DNA of 64,000 nt from Candidatus Kapaibacterium sp. (GCA_016788785.1 JAEUSM010000012.1:170453-234452); one strand, 5' to 3'. Shown: positions 26,698 to 35,185, counted from the first letter of the stretch. The notes: generated by a model from the sequence alone, not told the origin. A program made the numbers and translations.

Positions 26698-27294
26698 ATG
26701 GCTTTTACCCTTACAAATGATTCCGAATTAGATATGTACTTTCTAAACGATGACCATACAGATAGGTTTCATTCAGAAGGAAGTGGCAATGGAACAGGCT
26801 TTGATTCACTTTTTGAAAAAGCAAAAGAAGCAGGTGCTGATTATATAAATAATCAAGTAAATAATTTACTCAATTCTTTGCTACAAAATGGATCCTCAAG
26901 CAACGAGGTTTATACATTGCAACAATTGCTCTGCGTCAATGGATTCCCAGTAGTGAGTGATGGTAAATTCGGAACTAAAACGGAAAATGCTTTGAAAGCC
27001 TTTCAAAGCTCCAAAGGAATATCCCCCAGTGGAAAAACCGATGCAATTACTTGGGAAGCCTTAAACAACGGTTGGGATCGTACAAAATATTCAGAATTAA
27101 ACAATTCTGTTTGTGCCTCACCAGGGAACAACAATTCAAATGGGAATAGTGGCAATAGCTCTTCCAATCAAAATATAGTTACAACAAAAAATGAATCCAG
27201 TTTACCGTGGTGGGGTTGGGCGTTAGGAGGGTTTGGAGTTGTTGCTGTCATTACAGGAATAATTTTATACTTTTATTTTAGAAAGAAGAAGTAA
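26698..27294 (+). CDS. Tail-anchored peptidoglycan-binding protein
   Basis: A 198-residue protein with a PG_binding_1 domain at about residues 60-120: VYTLQQLLCVNGFPVVSDGKFG and TENALKAFQSSKGISPSGKTD. An Asn/Ser linker leads to one C-terminal membrane helix (WWGWALGGFGVVAVITGIILYFYF) and a basic tail. The domain binds cell-wall glycan or peptide. The anchor would display it from a membrane, in the host or in a virion. There is no catalytic domain. Confidence 0.8.
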   Translation: MAFTLTNDSELDMYFLNDDHTDRFHSEGSGNGTGFDSLFEKAKEAGADYINNQVNNLLNSLLQNGSSSNEVYTLQQLLCVNGFPVVSDGKFGTKTENALKAFQSSKGISPSGKTDAITWEALNNGWDRTKYSELNNSVCASPGNNNSNGNSGNSSSNQNIVTTKNESSLPWWGWALGGFGVVAVITGIILYFYFRKKK

Positions 27295-27827
27295 TGAACT
27301 TCAAAGCTAATTTTCAAAAAAACATGTCAAAAAAAGGTTTAATTGACCTTTTGTATGGAGTGCTTGGTGGTGTTATATATTCAGCACTCCCAACTGCCGT
27401 TGGTGTTGATGGTTACACTGGTTTAGCAACTGGTGTTGGTTCAAGTATTCTCGCTGGAGCTTTACTTGACAAACCTGCAATTGGTGCAGGTGCAGTAGGA
27501 GCCTCTATAGCTCATATTTGGTGGTCTAAGAATCTATCCGAAACCATTTTAAAAGAAGGTCAATGGATGATTTATCCCGACACTCAACAATTCCAACAAG
27601 CTCCTGATGGTACTGTAACTCAAATAGCAGACGGAACAGAAACTATCATGGTAGACGGAAGCCCTGTTGTCGTTTCCAAAAATCCTGCAGTACAGACAAA
27701 TGCTTTAGCAGGGTATTATCAAGGAAGTACTCCCACTTTAGCAGGGTATTATCAAGGTGAAAAATATTCTCAAGTCTCCGATCAAATGACAACGGAAGAA
27801 CAACTTTACGCAATGCAAAATTTATAA
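27294..27827 (+). CDS. Gly/Ala-rich membrane protein with C-terminal repeat
   Basis: A 177-residue protein. Residues 15-85 are small-residue-rich and hydrophobic (VLGGVIYSALPTAVG, AIGAGAVGASIAHI), probably two to three membrane segments. The C-terminal part repeats ALAGYYQG twice, mirrored in a duplicated DNA stretch near 27705-27755. It starts in a TAATG overlap and directly precedes the capsid candidates. Function unknown. Confidence 0.68.
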   Translation: MNFKANFQKNMSKKGLIDLLYGVLGGVIYSALPTAVGVDGYTGLATGVGSSILAGALLDKPAIGAGAVGASIAHIWWSKNLSETILKEGQWMIYPDTQQFQQAPDGTVTQIADGTETIMVDGSPVVVSKNPAVQTNALAGYYQGSTPTLAGYYQGEKYSQVSDQMTTEEQLYAMQNL

Positions 27828-27852
27828 TCATTTTTAACAAGGAACAATTTTA

Positions 27853-28485
27853 ATGTCCGGAAATCCAATTTTTAATCGAGCTCAACAAGAGCTTTTAGAA
27901 AGAGCGAGAATTAATGACAAGACTGTTATTGAAGCACTTTCTGTAATCGAACGTGGAACTATTTTTGCCACTGGTGGTGCGGTTTTAAACGATGGTACTT
28001 TCTTTACCCTCCCAACCAATAATCGTTGGCAGTCTGTTAATTTTGCCAATAATTCAGATCCAAAGATTAACTGGGTTCTCAACAAAATGAGAATGAAAAC
28101 CACTTGGAGAAGTAACGCTTTGACTGCAGTTCAAAATGCTGATCATAAAGTGTTTTTGGAAAATAGTTATATTCAGTTAAAGAATAACACTACTGTTCTT
28201 CCGCCAATTCCATTGTCTTCATTAGTGAATTATGATATGCACTTTTTAGAGCCATCATATACGCCAATTAGAAGAACTACCGATTGGTATAATTTCGATG
28301 ACAAAGATGTTATCACTATCGAAGGTGGATCTAGCTGGGAATTTCTATTCCAACCATATCCTAATCAAACAGCTGGTGCGGGTGTTGCCCTTCAAGGAAC
28401 TGGTGTTTCAGGAGGCGTAACAGGTTATTACTTCACGTTGGAAGTATCAGGTTTACGATTAACTCGTAAGATTTCAGGTATTTAA
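27853..28485 (+). CDS. Candidate major capsid protein
   Basis: A 210-residue soluble protein: a helical N-terminus (FNRAQQELLERARINDKTVIEALSVIERG), then mainly predicted beta-strands with polar loops (VLPPIPLSSLVNYDMHF, SSWEFLFQPYP, TGYYFTLEVSGLRLTRK). No membrane helix or enzyme motif. It is one of the few late genes with its own spacing and ribosome-binding-like AAGGA, and it is followed by a perfect nine-pair hairpin that could stabilise or partly terminate the message, as expected for an abundant product. The capsid role is inferred from position and composition; no family recognised. Confidence 0.5.
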   Translation: MSGNPIFNRAQQELLERARINDKTVIEALSVIERGTIFATGGAVLNDGTFFTLPTNNRWQSVNFANNSDPKINWVLNKMRMKTTWRSNALTAVQNADHKVFLENSYIQLKNNTTVLPPIPLSSLVNYDMHFLEPSYTPIRRTTDWYNFDDKDVITIEGGSSWEFLFQPYPNQTAGAGVALQGTGVSGGVTGYYFTLEVSGLRLTRKISGI

Positions 28486-28498
28486 TTTTTCAACCATT

Positions 28499-28523
28499 TA
28501 GGGGTGAAAAATATTCACCCCTA
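28499..28523 (+). terminator. Hairpin after the capsid candidate
   Basis: AGGGGTGAA (28500-28508) and TTCACCCCT (28514-28522) form a perfect stem with a 5-nt loop, extended by one T-A pair. There is no T-run, so it is more likely a partial terminator or an mRNA-stabilising structure between two structural genes. Confidence 0.6.
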
Positions 28524-28540
28524 TCGTATTCTAATGTAAA

Positions 28541-28963
28541 ATGAGTTTAGCAAACAAAAGAAGGCAGTTTTATTGTAGTCCTTCAACTGCATCAATAAGT
28601 GCCGTTCATTTAACTTCCTCTGAGAAACAAGTAAAGTCTATAACTGAAGACTTTTTTGTAACTGATATACGGGTTGTTTGTTATGATGCAAGCGGTATGA
28701 TTCCAGATGACGTTATTTTGAGAGAACAAATTCTTATCAATATTAGTCAAGATAATGGAAGTAAGGTTTGGTTTTCAGAACCAATAGATTCTATCGTTCT
28801 AAACAATTTGAATAAAAATGGTGAATTTAAGGGATTTTTGATCCCTGCGAAAACGCAAGTTGTTTGGACTTTTTCTCACAGCTCTGTTGTAACTGCATCT
28901 ATTTTGATTGCACCTATTACTGTTCAATTATCCTTAGTAGGTTATAAAATATATGATAATTGA
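28541..28963 (+). CDS. Small beta-rich structural protein candidate
   Basis: A 140-residue soluble protein with a strand-loop pattern that suggests a single jelly-roll: DFFVTDIRVVCYD, LREQILINISQD, FKGFLIPAKTQVVWTFSH and ITVQLSLVGYKIY. No enzyme motif or membrane helix. Adjacent to and overlapping the 230-residue protein by 11 bp. Capsid or vertex role is inferred only. Confidence 0.5.
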   Translation: MSLANKRRQFYCSPSTASISAVHLTSSEKQVKSITEDFFVTDIRVVCYDASGMIPDDVILREQILINISQDNGSKVWFSEPIDSIVLNNLNKNGEFKGFLIPAKTQVVWTFSHSSVVTASILIAPITVQLSLVGYKIYDN

Positions 28964-29645
28964 TGTTTGTAATGAATTTGAGTTACTGACAACGTATCCA
29001 TTCCGGAAGAAATTACTGTTTGCATCTCAATTAGAAAATCAATCAGTAATTTCTGACGGATATGTTGCAGATTCAAATCAAGGATACATTACAGTACTTC
29101 AATCAATTGGTTTAGATCCAGTATTTCCAAATCCGATTACGCTATTACGTCCGTTGGTTGATTATGATTTGGAAAACAAAGTATGTTGTATAAAATCGGT
29201 ACGGTTTAGAGTATATCGAGCCAAATTACGCTCACTACCCAATTCCAACGTAGCACTAACCAATGCAGGATATACAACCTCAGGTGCAAGCCCTTTTACA
29301 GTTCCTCCTAATGGTACAAGTGGAACTGTTACCAACCAGTTTCCACAATATAGCTTTGAAGAGGTTTCGGAGCATTGGCAACCTAACTACTTTAGACCTC
29401 AAATTGTCGTAAATGGAATGGATATTCTTGGAAGTTCAGTTCCCTCGTATTTTAAACCTAACACCAATCAAGGTGATAAATCTATCGGTTGGGAATTGCC
29501 AGTCAAAGAAGATTTGTATACCTTCTTTAACAAAGGAATTGAATCAATACAAGTGTATGGGTTAGTTGCACAAGCGATCGCCCCTGCATTTACAACTTTT
29601 GAAAGATTTTTTCTAAAATGTGAGCTTGACATTCGATGGAAATAA
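28953..29645 (+). CDS. Beta-rich structural protein candidate (230 aa)
   Basis: A soluble protein dominated by short beta-strand-like segments and Pro/Gly/Asn loops (VCCIKSVRFRVYRA, YFRPQIVVNGMDIL, RFFLKCELDIRW). With the two preceding genes it forms a group of three soluble beta-rich proteins inside an operon otherwise full of membrane proteins. Paired small and large capsid proteins occur in single-jelly-roll viruses such as P23-77; the comparison is by analogy only. Confidence 0.5.
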   Translation: MIIDVCNEFELLTTYPFRKKLLFASQLENQSVISDGYVADSNQGYITVLQSIGLDPVFPNPITLLRPLVDYDLENKVCCIKSVRFRVYRAKLRSLPNSNVALTNAGYTTSGASPFTVPPNGTSGTVTNQFPQYSFEEVSEHWQPNYFRPQIVVNGMDILGSSVPSYFKPNTNQGDKSIGWELPVKEDLYTFFNKGIESIQVYGLVAQAIAPAFTTFERFFLKCELDIRWK

Positions 29646-29791
29646 CAGATTCAACTATAGGTTGGCTACAAGACGAAACGACGACAGAAATTCAAAACTC
29701 TTCCGGAGTTACTTGGATACATTATGCTATGTTTTTCATGGCACTTCTCGCTTTAATTTTAGGTGGTATATTTTTATGGAGAAAATCTTAA
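29636..29791 (+). CDS. Small tail-anchored membrane protein (51 aa)
   Basis: The ATG at 29636 overlaps the end of the previous gene and opens a 51-codon frame: a polar N-terminus (MEITDSTIGWLQDETT) and one membrane helix (YAMFFMALLALILGGIFLW) before RKS. The stop is part of a TAATG junction with the next gene. Topology and tight packing with its neighbours support it over the longer alternative frame at 29620. Confidence 0.75.
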   Translation: MEITDSTIGWLQDETTTEIQNSSGVTWIHYAMFFMALLALILGGIFLWRKS

Positions 29792-30072
29792 TGAGACCGA
29801 TTGAAGAGGTGCAACGCATCCACGGTATATTTCTCAACAGTGCAAGTGTATTAGAACAACGATTGTTTGCTATTGAAAGAGAATTACCAATAAAACAACT
29901 TGAACACAACCCCGCACTTGTAGCGACAATGAGCGAAGAACAACGGGGGAAATTGATACAATACAGCGTCCTTCAAAAAAGCTTTTTCAAAGCCACTACC
30001 GCTTGTGAGATTCTGAATTTCATCCTTGATGAACAATTAGACTTCAATACATATTTCAAGGTTGGTCAATGA
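29791..30072 (+). CDS. Small helical protein (93 aa)
   Basis: Starts MRPIEEVQRIHGIFLN at the ATG of the TAATG junction. It is predicted to be all-helical, with no membrane segment. An in-frame start at 29620 would add 57 residues that overlap the 51-residue membrane protein and look like shadow sequence, so I use 29791. Function unknown; helical size would suit a scaffold or DNA-associated protein. Confidence 0.65.
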   Translation: MRPIEEVQRIHGIFLNSASVLEQRLFAIERELPIKQLEHNPALVATMSEEQRGKLIQYSVLQKSFFKATTACEILNFILDEQLDFNTYFKVGQ

Positions 30073-30785
30073 GTGCTTCAGAAAAGAAAAAGTTTAGTCG
30101 TTCTAAGAACTACGAAATTGGTACAAAAACGAAAAACAGCTTTCCTTCTGATATAAAGTTTTATGGAAGACCGTTGTTTCGTTCTGGTCAATCTTTTGGA
30201 GGGATGTCAGTCCAAAATTTTTGGAAAAGAAATCCTTTTGGTTTGCCTCTTGATAATGCGTTTTGCATTGTAGAAATAGATCCTTCTACTGGTGCAAGAG
30301 AGTATTTTTCCGAAGGTGTTTTTTCTTTACCCACTGAATTAGGTGATACTGTTTCTAATAATTTACCGTATCGTTTTCAACCTTCAGAAAACCGAGAGAC
30401 AATTGATTTTCTGAAAAAAGAGTTGGAATATAGTCGTTCGGTAGTAGCAGTAAAAGAAAATCAAATTAGTGATTTACAATATCAAGTTTCAAATCTTCAG
30501 CAACAAGTTCAAGATTTGACGATGCAAATTCAAATGTCTGAGCATAATCAACAAATTACACAAGAATATGCACGGATGATACCAAAAGATGAAAAAGCAG
30601 ATGTATTAAGTGATCTCCTTACACAAGCTATTCCACATGCAGTTGGTCCTTTGACAAGTTGGCTTGTCGGTTTCTTTTCAAAATCTCCTACACCACCAAT
30701 GTATCCTAATACAGATAATTTGCATGATAATGTTCAGCAAAGTAGTGTTCCAAAACCAACCTATAAAGTAGCGGAGTTCGGATGA
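30069..30785 (+). CDS. Coiled-coil protein with basic N-terminus
   Basis: A 238-residue protein. The first 20 residues are Lys/Arg/Ser-rich. Residues about 115-160 form a clear coiled coil (ENQISDLQYQVSNLQQQVQDLTMQI), followed by a short moderately hydrophobic helix (AVGPLTSWLVGFF). Possible scaffold or membrane-peripheral virion protein. No known family. Confidence 0.65.
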   Translation: MSASEKKKFSRSKNYEIGTKTKNSFPSDIKFYGRPLFRSGQSFGGMSVQNFWKRNPFGLPLDNAFCIVEIDPSTGAREYFSEGVFSLPTELGDTVSNNLPYRFQPSENRETIDFLKKELEYSRSVVAVKENQISDLQYQVSNLQQQVQDLTMQIQMSEHNQQITQEYARMIPKDEKADVLSDLLTQAIPHAVGPLTSWLVGFFSKSPTPPMYPNTDNLHDNVQQSSVPKPTYKVAEFG

Positions 30786-31066
30786 AAAAGATAGCAACAG
30801 ATATACCAAACCAATTAGTCCAGGCAATTGTAAGTGTTGATTTTAGTAAAATTCCTAGTAATAAAATCAACGATGTTAAAAGATTATTGGCTACTCATAC
30901 AAAAACACTGCCTAAAAAAAGAGGTGAAATTTTAGTAAATGAAGTCAATTGTTCCGCTCCTCAAGAACTTTTAGATTATATCAATATGGTTGATGTTGCA
31001 AAAGTACCCACATTTACCATGAAAATGATTAACTCGTTTGTTGCAAATTACTTGAAAAAATTATGA
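30782..31066 (+). CDS. Small hypothetical protein (94 aa)
   Basis: A basic, helical, soluble protein in tight overlap with both neighbours (4 bp each). Not recognised. Confidence 0.6.
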   Translation: MKKIATDIPNQLVQAIVSVDFSKIPSNKINDVKRLLATHTKTLPKKRGEILVNEVNCSAPQELLDYINMVDVAKVPTFTMKMINSFVANYLKKL

Positions 31067-31401
31067 TTACTTGGGAGATAATTTTAGCAATTACTGGATC
31101 TACCGTTTTTTCTATTATTGGATTTATGGTCGGGACTGTGGTACGATCACATTACTCAAAGTTTATCGGTTTCGATAAAGAAATTTCTATGTTTAAAGAC
31201 GAAGTAAGATCTGCCAATGAAGAAGTAAGGGAAGTATTGACAAATCAAAACAATCTACTTACTGAAATCAAAACTATGTTTTCAACAGTATCTGCTTCTA
31301 TTCTTGCATTGCAAGTCAGATTAGATAGACACGATTCAAAATTTGAAGATCATGAAAAACGAATTATCCAAATGGAATCTCGCAGAAACTTTTCATCATA
31401 G
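31063..31401 (+). CDS. N-terminally anchored coiled-coil protein
   Basis: A 112-residue protein with one N-terminal membrane helix (WEIILAITGSTVFSIIGFMVGTVV) and a long charged coiled coil (about 40-110). Directly before a holin-like gene with an overlapping start. This pairing resembles the holin/spanin or Rz-like accessory genes of lysis cassettes, but sequence alone does not prove it. Confidence 0.6.
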   Translation: MITWEIILAITGSTVFSIIGFMVGTVVRSHYSKFIGFDKEISMFKDEVRSANEEVREVLTNQNNLLTEIKTMFSTVSASILALQVRLDRHDSKFEDHEKRIIQMESRRNFSS

Positions 31402-31570
31402 ATTAGCAAAAAACTGGAGAACTACACTTATAGGTTTAGTTCCTGTTTCATTGTTGTTGGTGAATAAATTTGCAAATCTTCAACTTTCTGAAGAAACATT
31501 GATCTATGTTATTTCATTGACTGTTACTCTCTTAGGTGCTTATTCTCACGATGTTACTGTAAAGGATTAA
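31352..31570 (+). CDS. Holin-like small membrane protein
   Basis: A 72-residue protein (ATG at 31352; 31343 is an alternative). Two membrane helices (TTLIGLVPVSLLLVNKF and LIYVISLTVTLLGAYS) follow the motif KNWRTTLIG, which recurs in small phage holin-type proteins, and it ends in a short charged tail. It probably makes membrane lesions for lysis. It overlaps the coiled-coil gene and precedes the ATPase by 2 bp. Confidence 0.6.
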   Translation: MKNELSKWNLAETFHHRLAKNWRTTLIGLVPVSLLLVNKFANLQLSEETLIYVISLTVTLLGAYSHDVTVKD

Positions 31571-31572
31571 GA

Positions 31573-33828
31573 ATGCTTTCTGATTTATTTGGCTTATCGG
31601 AAAAACAACGACGAAACGTTTTGCAGTTTCAAAAAAAGATAAATTCCACTATACCAAAGGTAATAGTGAAACCTATCGTGCCACGTCGTGAACTCGCTGA
31701 TCCTATTCCTACTCCTACTCCATTAGCTGATTTTGAACGTAAGCCAAAGGTGCAGAAAAAACCACTACTGAAACCTTTATACAATGAAGAATTAGTTCCT
31801 GTAGCTCTTGGTTTAAACCAATTTTTTCGCCGTAAAAAAATACCTGTTAAAGCCAGTGCAGGTTTACGCTCCATCAATTTCCAAAAAATTTTATGCGATG
31901 ATGGAACTTGTGGTGGTTGCATGACTAAAGGTGCTACAAGAAAGTATTTGTCTACATTTGATGTTGACTTAGATACTCTCTTGGAAAAGCCACCCAAACC
32001 CACTATTGAAACAATTCCTACTCCAATTGAACCTACAGTTCGAACTGGCGACGTTATGTATGGAAATTCTACAACGGTCAAAACACCAAATGAAGATATT
32101 TCCGCAAAATATGCGTTGGTAGAATTATCGTATTTGCAACCGTCTCACTTACCTGAACGATCGTTCAAGGAAAATCCTCAATACATTGAAAAGTGTCAAC
32201 AACGAGATTATCAATACGACAAATCGGAGCAATCAAAGGTTTTGCAGTATGCTCAAAAGTTCGACCCTGAATTTCTTATTTCTAACGACAAAACGCCTGT
32301 AAATGGTTCGCCGATCATTTTGCCAAATGGAATGGTTTTGGGTGGCAATGGTCGGAGTATGATTTTGAGAATCATTTCAGCTGATAAATTCTCCCAGTAT
32401 ATTTCGTATCTCAAAAAATCAGCTTCATTATTTGGTTTTGAAAAAAGTGATATTGACAGTTTCCAAAAGCCTGTTTTGGTTCGTGTTATTGATGTTTCCG
32501 TTTCTAAGTGTGCAACATATTCAAACATCTTGAATAAATCCTTCACGCAAGCTCTTGATTTGGATACAAAAGCATTGTCGTATATGCGACAATTGGGAGA
32601 GCGTGAATTAGAAGCAATTGCGGAGCTATTCGAAAATAACGATATAAACACTCTTGCAGAAGCGTTTGATAACATCCGGACTGTGAGAGGTTTACAAGGA
32701 ATTTTACAACGTGCTGGAATCATTACTCAACAAGAATATAATTCCTGGATTACAGCAGATGGAAAATTTACTATTGAAGCGAAATTGGTTTTTGAGCGTA
32801 TCCTACTTGGTGCTATTTTCGAAGATACCAAACTGATTGATGTTGCGAAAAAATTCACCAACCATATTATCAAAACCATTGTTCTTTTGATAAAAAACAA
32901 ATCACTGGGTGATTACTCGATCATTCCATACATTCAATCTGCATTTGTCTTAATCAAAAAAGCAGATGCCAATGATTTGAAGAAAAAGTACTTTCTAAAT
33001 CAAACCAACGCTTTTGATAAAGATGTATATTCCGATGAAGATATTATCATTTGGAATGCTTTGGATTCGCTTTTGAAAACATGGAAACAGTTTCTTGCCG
33101 ATTACACTCGTTTGGCTACGAACAACCAAACTGAAGATTTGTGGGCGGAAAAACTTACTCAAACAGAAATACTCCATAAAGTTGCCAAAAATTTAGGATT
33201 ACTGGAATATACATCCCTTGCTGATCAGTTTATCCCTAAAAAAGAAATGACGTTAAACGATTTGGTCCGGTTAACTCCTCAAGAAGCTTTACGCCTTCCA
33301 AAACCATTAGCTGACTTTCTTGGGAAAATTCCGAAAAAATTCAATATGTTATTATGGGGACCTCCAGGTAGCGGTAAATCTACTCTTTCTTTGCAATTGG
33401 CTACTGCTCTATCATTTGCAGGAAACGTTCGCTATATTACTTCAGAAGAAAGCACAAAAGGAAATGGTTTTATAGAACGTATCAAAAGAGTACGAGCATT
33501 CAGACCTATCATAGCTACAGAATCGCGTAATTACAAAGATATTGTTAATACGTTGAAGTCAACTGTAAACCATTTTGTGATAATTGATTCCGTGAACAAT
33601 CTTGATATTCCAACTAAGAATATTGTTGAGCTTTTCAAGATATTTCCCAATATTAGCTTCATTTTCATTGCTCACGCTCAAAAGGATCAAAGAGCATTCC
33701 GAGGAGCTACGGAACTTGCACACGAAGTTGATATAGTGGTGAAAGCTATTGAAGGTTCTGCATCAACGACAAAAAATAGATTTTCTTCGCTTAATTCATA
33801 CACTATTCTAAAGCAAAAAAATGGCTAA
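31573..33828 (+). CDS. DdrB/ParB-like domain fused to RadA-like ATPase
   Basis: A 751-residue protein. The N-terminal 150 residues are basic and Pro-rich. Residues about 178-330 match the DdrB-type ParB-like domain: YLQPSHLPERSFKENPQY, QQRDYQYDKSEQ and NGMVLGGNGRSM. A helical middle follows. The C-terminal 160 residues are a RecA/RadA-type ATPase with Walker A GPPGSGKS (596-603), Walker B FVIID (668-672), and a RadA-like AHAQKD plus ELAHEVDIVVKAIEG end. It is the only clear P-loop ATPase of the element and lies among structural genes. It may act in genome packaging, partition or recombination. It is not a terminase, and I see no FtsK/HerA signature. Confidence 0.72.
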   Translation: MLSDLFGLSEKQRRNVLQFQKKINSTIPKVIVKPIVPRRELADPIPTPTPLADFERKPKVQKKPLLKPLYNEELVPVALGLNQFFRRKKIPVKASAGLRSINFQKILCDDGTCGGCMTKGATRKYLSTFDVDLDTLLEKPPKPTIETIPTPIEPTVRTGDVMYGNSTTVKTPNEDISAKYALVELSYLQPSHLPERSFKENPQYIEKCQQRDYQYDKSEQSKVLQYAQKFDPEFLISNDKTPVNGSPIILPNGMVLGGNGRSMILRIISADKFSQYISYLKKSASLFGFEKSDIDSFQKPVLVRVIDVSVSKCATYSNILNKSFTQALDLDTKALSYMRQLGERELEAIAELFENNDINTLAEAFDNIRTVRGLQGILQRAGIITQQEYNSWITADGKFTIEAKLVFERILLGAIFEDTKLIDVAKKFTNHIIKTIVLLIKNKSLGDYSIIPYIQSAFVLIKKADANDLKKKYFLNQTNAFDKDVYSDEDIIIWNALDSLLKTWKQFLADYTRLATNNQTEDLWAEKLTQTEILHKVAKNLGLLEYTSLADQFIPKKEMTLNDLVRLTPQEALRLPKPLADFLGKIPKKFNMLLWGPPGSGKSTLSLQLATALSFAGNVRYITSEESTKGNGFIERIKRVRAFRPIIATESRNYKDIVNTLKSTVNHFVIIDSVNNLDIPTKNIVELFKIFPNISFIFIAHAQKDQRAFRGATELAHEVDIVVKAIEGSASTTKNRFSSLNSYTILKQKNG

Positions 33829-34009
33829 AGCTCGTTATCAAGTAAAATTTTTCAGAACAATGGGTTCTGATACTGCTTACAAAACTGAACGCTATTCGAA
33901 TAAGAAAAAAGCCGATCGGGAAATTTCTCAAGCTTTGCGTGGACACAAAGCAGCTGCTGTTCGTGTTGCTAAAATCGGAGAAAGCGGTCATGCGTTGGGA
34001 GACAAGTAA
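33821..34009 (+). CDS. Small basic protein (62 aa)
   Basis: A soluble, Lys/Arg-rich protein (YSNKKKADREISQALRGHKAAAVRVAKIG) overlapping the ATPase gene by 8 bp and touching the J-domain gene. Possibly DNA-binding. Not recognised. Confidence 0.6.
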   Translation: MAKARYQVKFFRTMGSDTAYKTERYSNKKKADREISQALRGHKAAAVRVAKIGESGHALGDK

Positions 34010-34318
34010 ATGTACTTCGAAGACTGTACCACCCCTGAAGAGGTCAAAGAAAAATACCGGATTCTTGCAAAAGCATTACACCCTGATAAGTGTGGAATAG
34101 AACGGTATTTTGCTCGGTTACAGTCAGAATATGAAGAACGATTACAACCAAAGGCTTCTCCCAAAAAAGAAGCGGTAAAACATAAAAAACAAACCGGAAT
34201 TGATTGGAATAAAACTATCAAACAAATGGTTACTGTTGGTTTACAAACCGGTGTTTCAATTTTGAACACCGAACTAAAAAGGAGATTAGAAGATGGCACT
34301 GAAAATCCCGTACGATAA
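34010..34318 (+). CDS. J-domain protein
   Basis: A 102-residue protein whose first 50 residues are a short J-domain: EEVKEKYRILAKALHPDKCG with the HPD tripeptide at 24-26, which stimulates Hsp70 ATPase. The C-terminal half is basic and has no substrate-binding or zinc domains of DnaJ. It could recruit host DnaK to capsid assembly or replication. Confidence 0.78.
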   Translation: MYFEDCTTPEEVKEKYRILAKALHPDKCGIERYFARLQSEYEERLQPKASPKKEAVKHKKQTGIDWNKTIKQMVTVGLQTGVSILNTELKRRLEDGTENPVR

Positions 34319-34856
34319 AGCTACAAAATGTACTGGCAAAGCGGCTCCTGGAACAAAGGCGTTGCATGATTCCATTCTTGCGAATTGGAAAGATTCCTAC
34401 TCTCTTGGTCTTTATAATTGCCGATCAACTCGTAAGAATAAAAATACACGCTCACTTCATTCCGAAGGTCGTGCTATGGATATTTCTTTCCGTAAAAACG
34501 TTTCAGAACGATGCAAAGACCTTGCAGAGTGGGCTTCAAAACCTGAAATTGCTACGGCATACCAAATTCAAGAGGTTATTGACTATCAACGTAATCGTTC
34601 TTGGCATGGAACTGTTGGAGCTTGGAAACCATACAAAGGTGATGGATACAAACACGTGCATATTGCACAAAATTGGCAAGGTGCAAACAATGGTATTCCT
34701 ATGCCTGCAGTTGATACATCCGTTTCAACTATTGCAAGTGATGACGATGATATTGACCCAAATATAGATTCTGCTAATGATACTCCTTTTGTCCTGGCTA
34801 CTTTATTCGTTGGTTTAGTGGCAGTGGGATTCTTTTCAATTGAAATTTTTTCTTAA
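34293..34856 (+). CDS. Tail-anchored M15-like peptidoglycan peptidase
   Basis: A 187-residue protein. His56 and Asp63 (SLHSEGRAMDI) with His121/His123 (KHVHIAQNW) give the zinc pattern of M15/extensin-like or ARB_07466-type domains, which cut cell-wall peptides. A Ser/Asp linker leads to one C-terminal membrane helix (FVLATLFVGLVAVGFFSIEIF). There is no signal peptide. A good Shine-Dalgarno (AAAGGAG, 8 nt spacing) precedes the ATG. A C-terminal anchor is unusual for a lysis endolysin and fits a virion-membrane entry enzyme. Confidence 0.75.
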   Translation: MALKIPYDKATKCTGKAAPGTKALHDSILANWKDSYSLGLYNCRSTRKNKNTRSLHSEGRAMDISFRKNVSERCKDLAEWASKPEIATAYQIQEVIDYQRNRSWHGTVGAWKPYKGDGYKHVHIAQNWQGANNGIPMPAVDTSVSTIASDDDDIDPNIDSANDTPFVLATLFVGLVAVGFFSIEIFS

Positions 34857-34877
34857 CATATACAAAAAGGTATTACA

Positions 34878-35177
34878 ATGGCTTTTACAAAACACGCTTG
34901 CTCTCATCCAACACTTCCTGGTGTTACTGAAGAAGTATTTTATTCTTCAAATGGTTTACAATTAGAATTTCAAATTGATGATCAACATCCTGCTACTACT
35001 CCAGTTGCAGTACTTGAGGTTGTTGTTGATTTTTTGAGTAACAGAAAACTCAGCAAAGAAGAAGAACAGGCTTTAACTCTTATTGAAGATGCTTGTATTC
35101 TTTTGAGTGGTAAATCTACTTCAACGAAAACTTCTAAAAAGAAAACTACTCCAGTAGCTCAAGAAGTTACTGCTTAA
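34878..35177 (+). CDS. Hypothetical protein (99 aa)
   Basis: A soluble protein with a beta-rich first half and a Lys/Thr/Ser-rich tail (STKTSKKKTTPV). An AAAAGGT motif lies 6 bp before the ATG. Not recognised. Confidence 0.6.
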   Translation: MAFTKHACSHPTLPGVTEEVFYSSNGLQLEFQIDDQHPATTPVAVLEVVVDFLSNRKLSKEEEQALTLIEDACILLSGKSTSTKTSKKKTTPVAQEVTA

Positions 35178-35185
35178 TCTACACA

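Noticed and set aside
29620..29790. 57-residue N-terminal extension of the gene at 29791
   Set aside because: It overlaps a well-formed membrane-protein gene (29636-29791) with a TAATG junction and shows no domain-like sequence.
31573..33828. FtsK/HerA-type packaging ATPase
   Set aside because: The P-loop domain ends in a RadA-like pattern (AHAQKD, ELAHEVDIVV) and lacks features of the PRD1-P9/A32 family that I could recognise.
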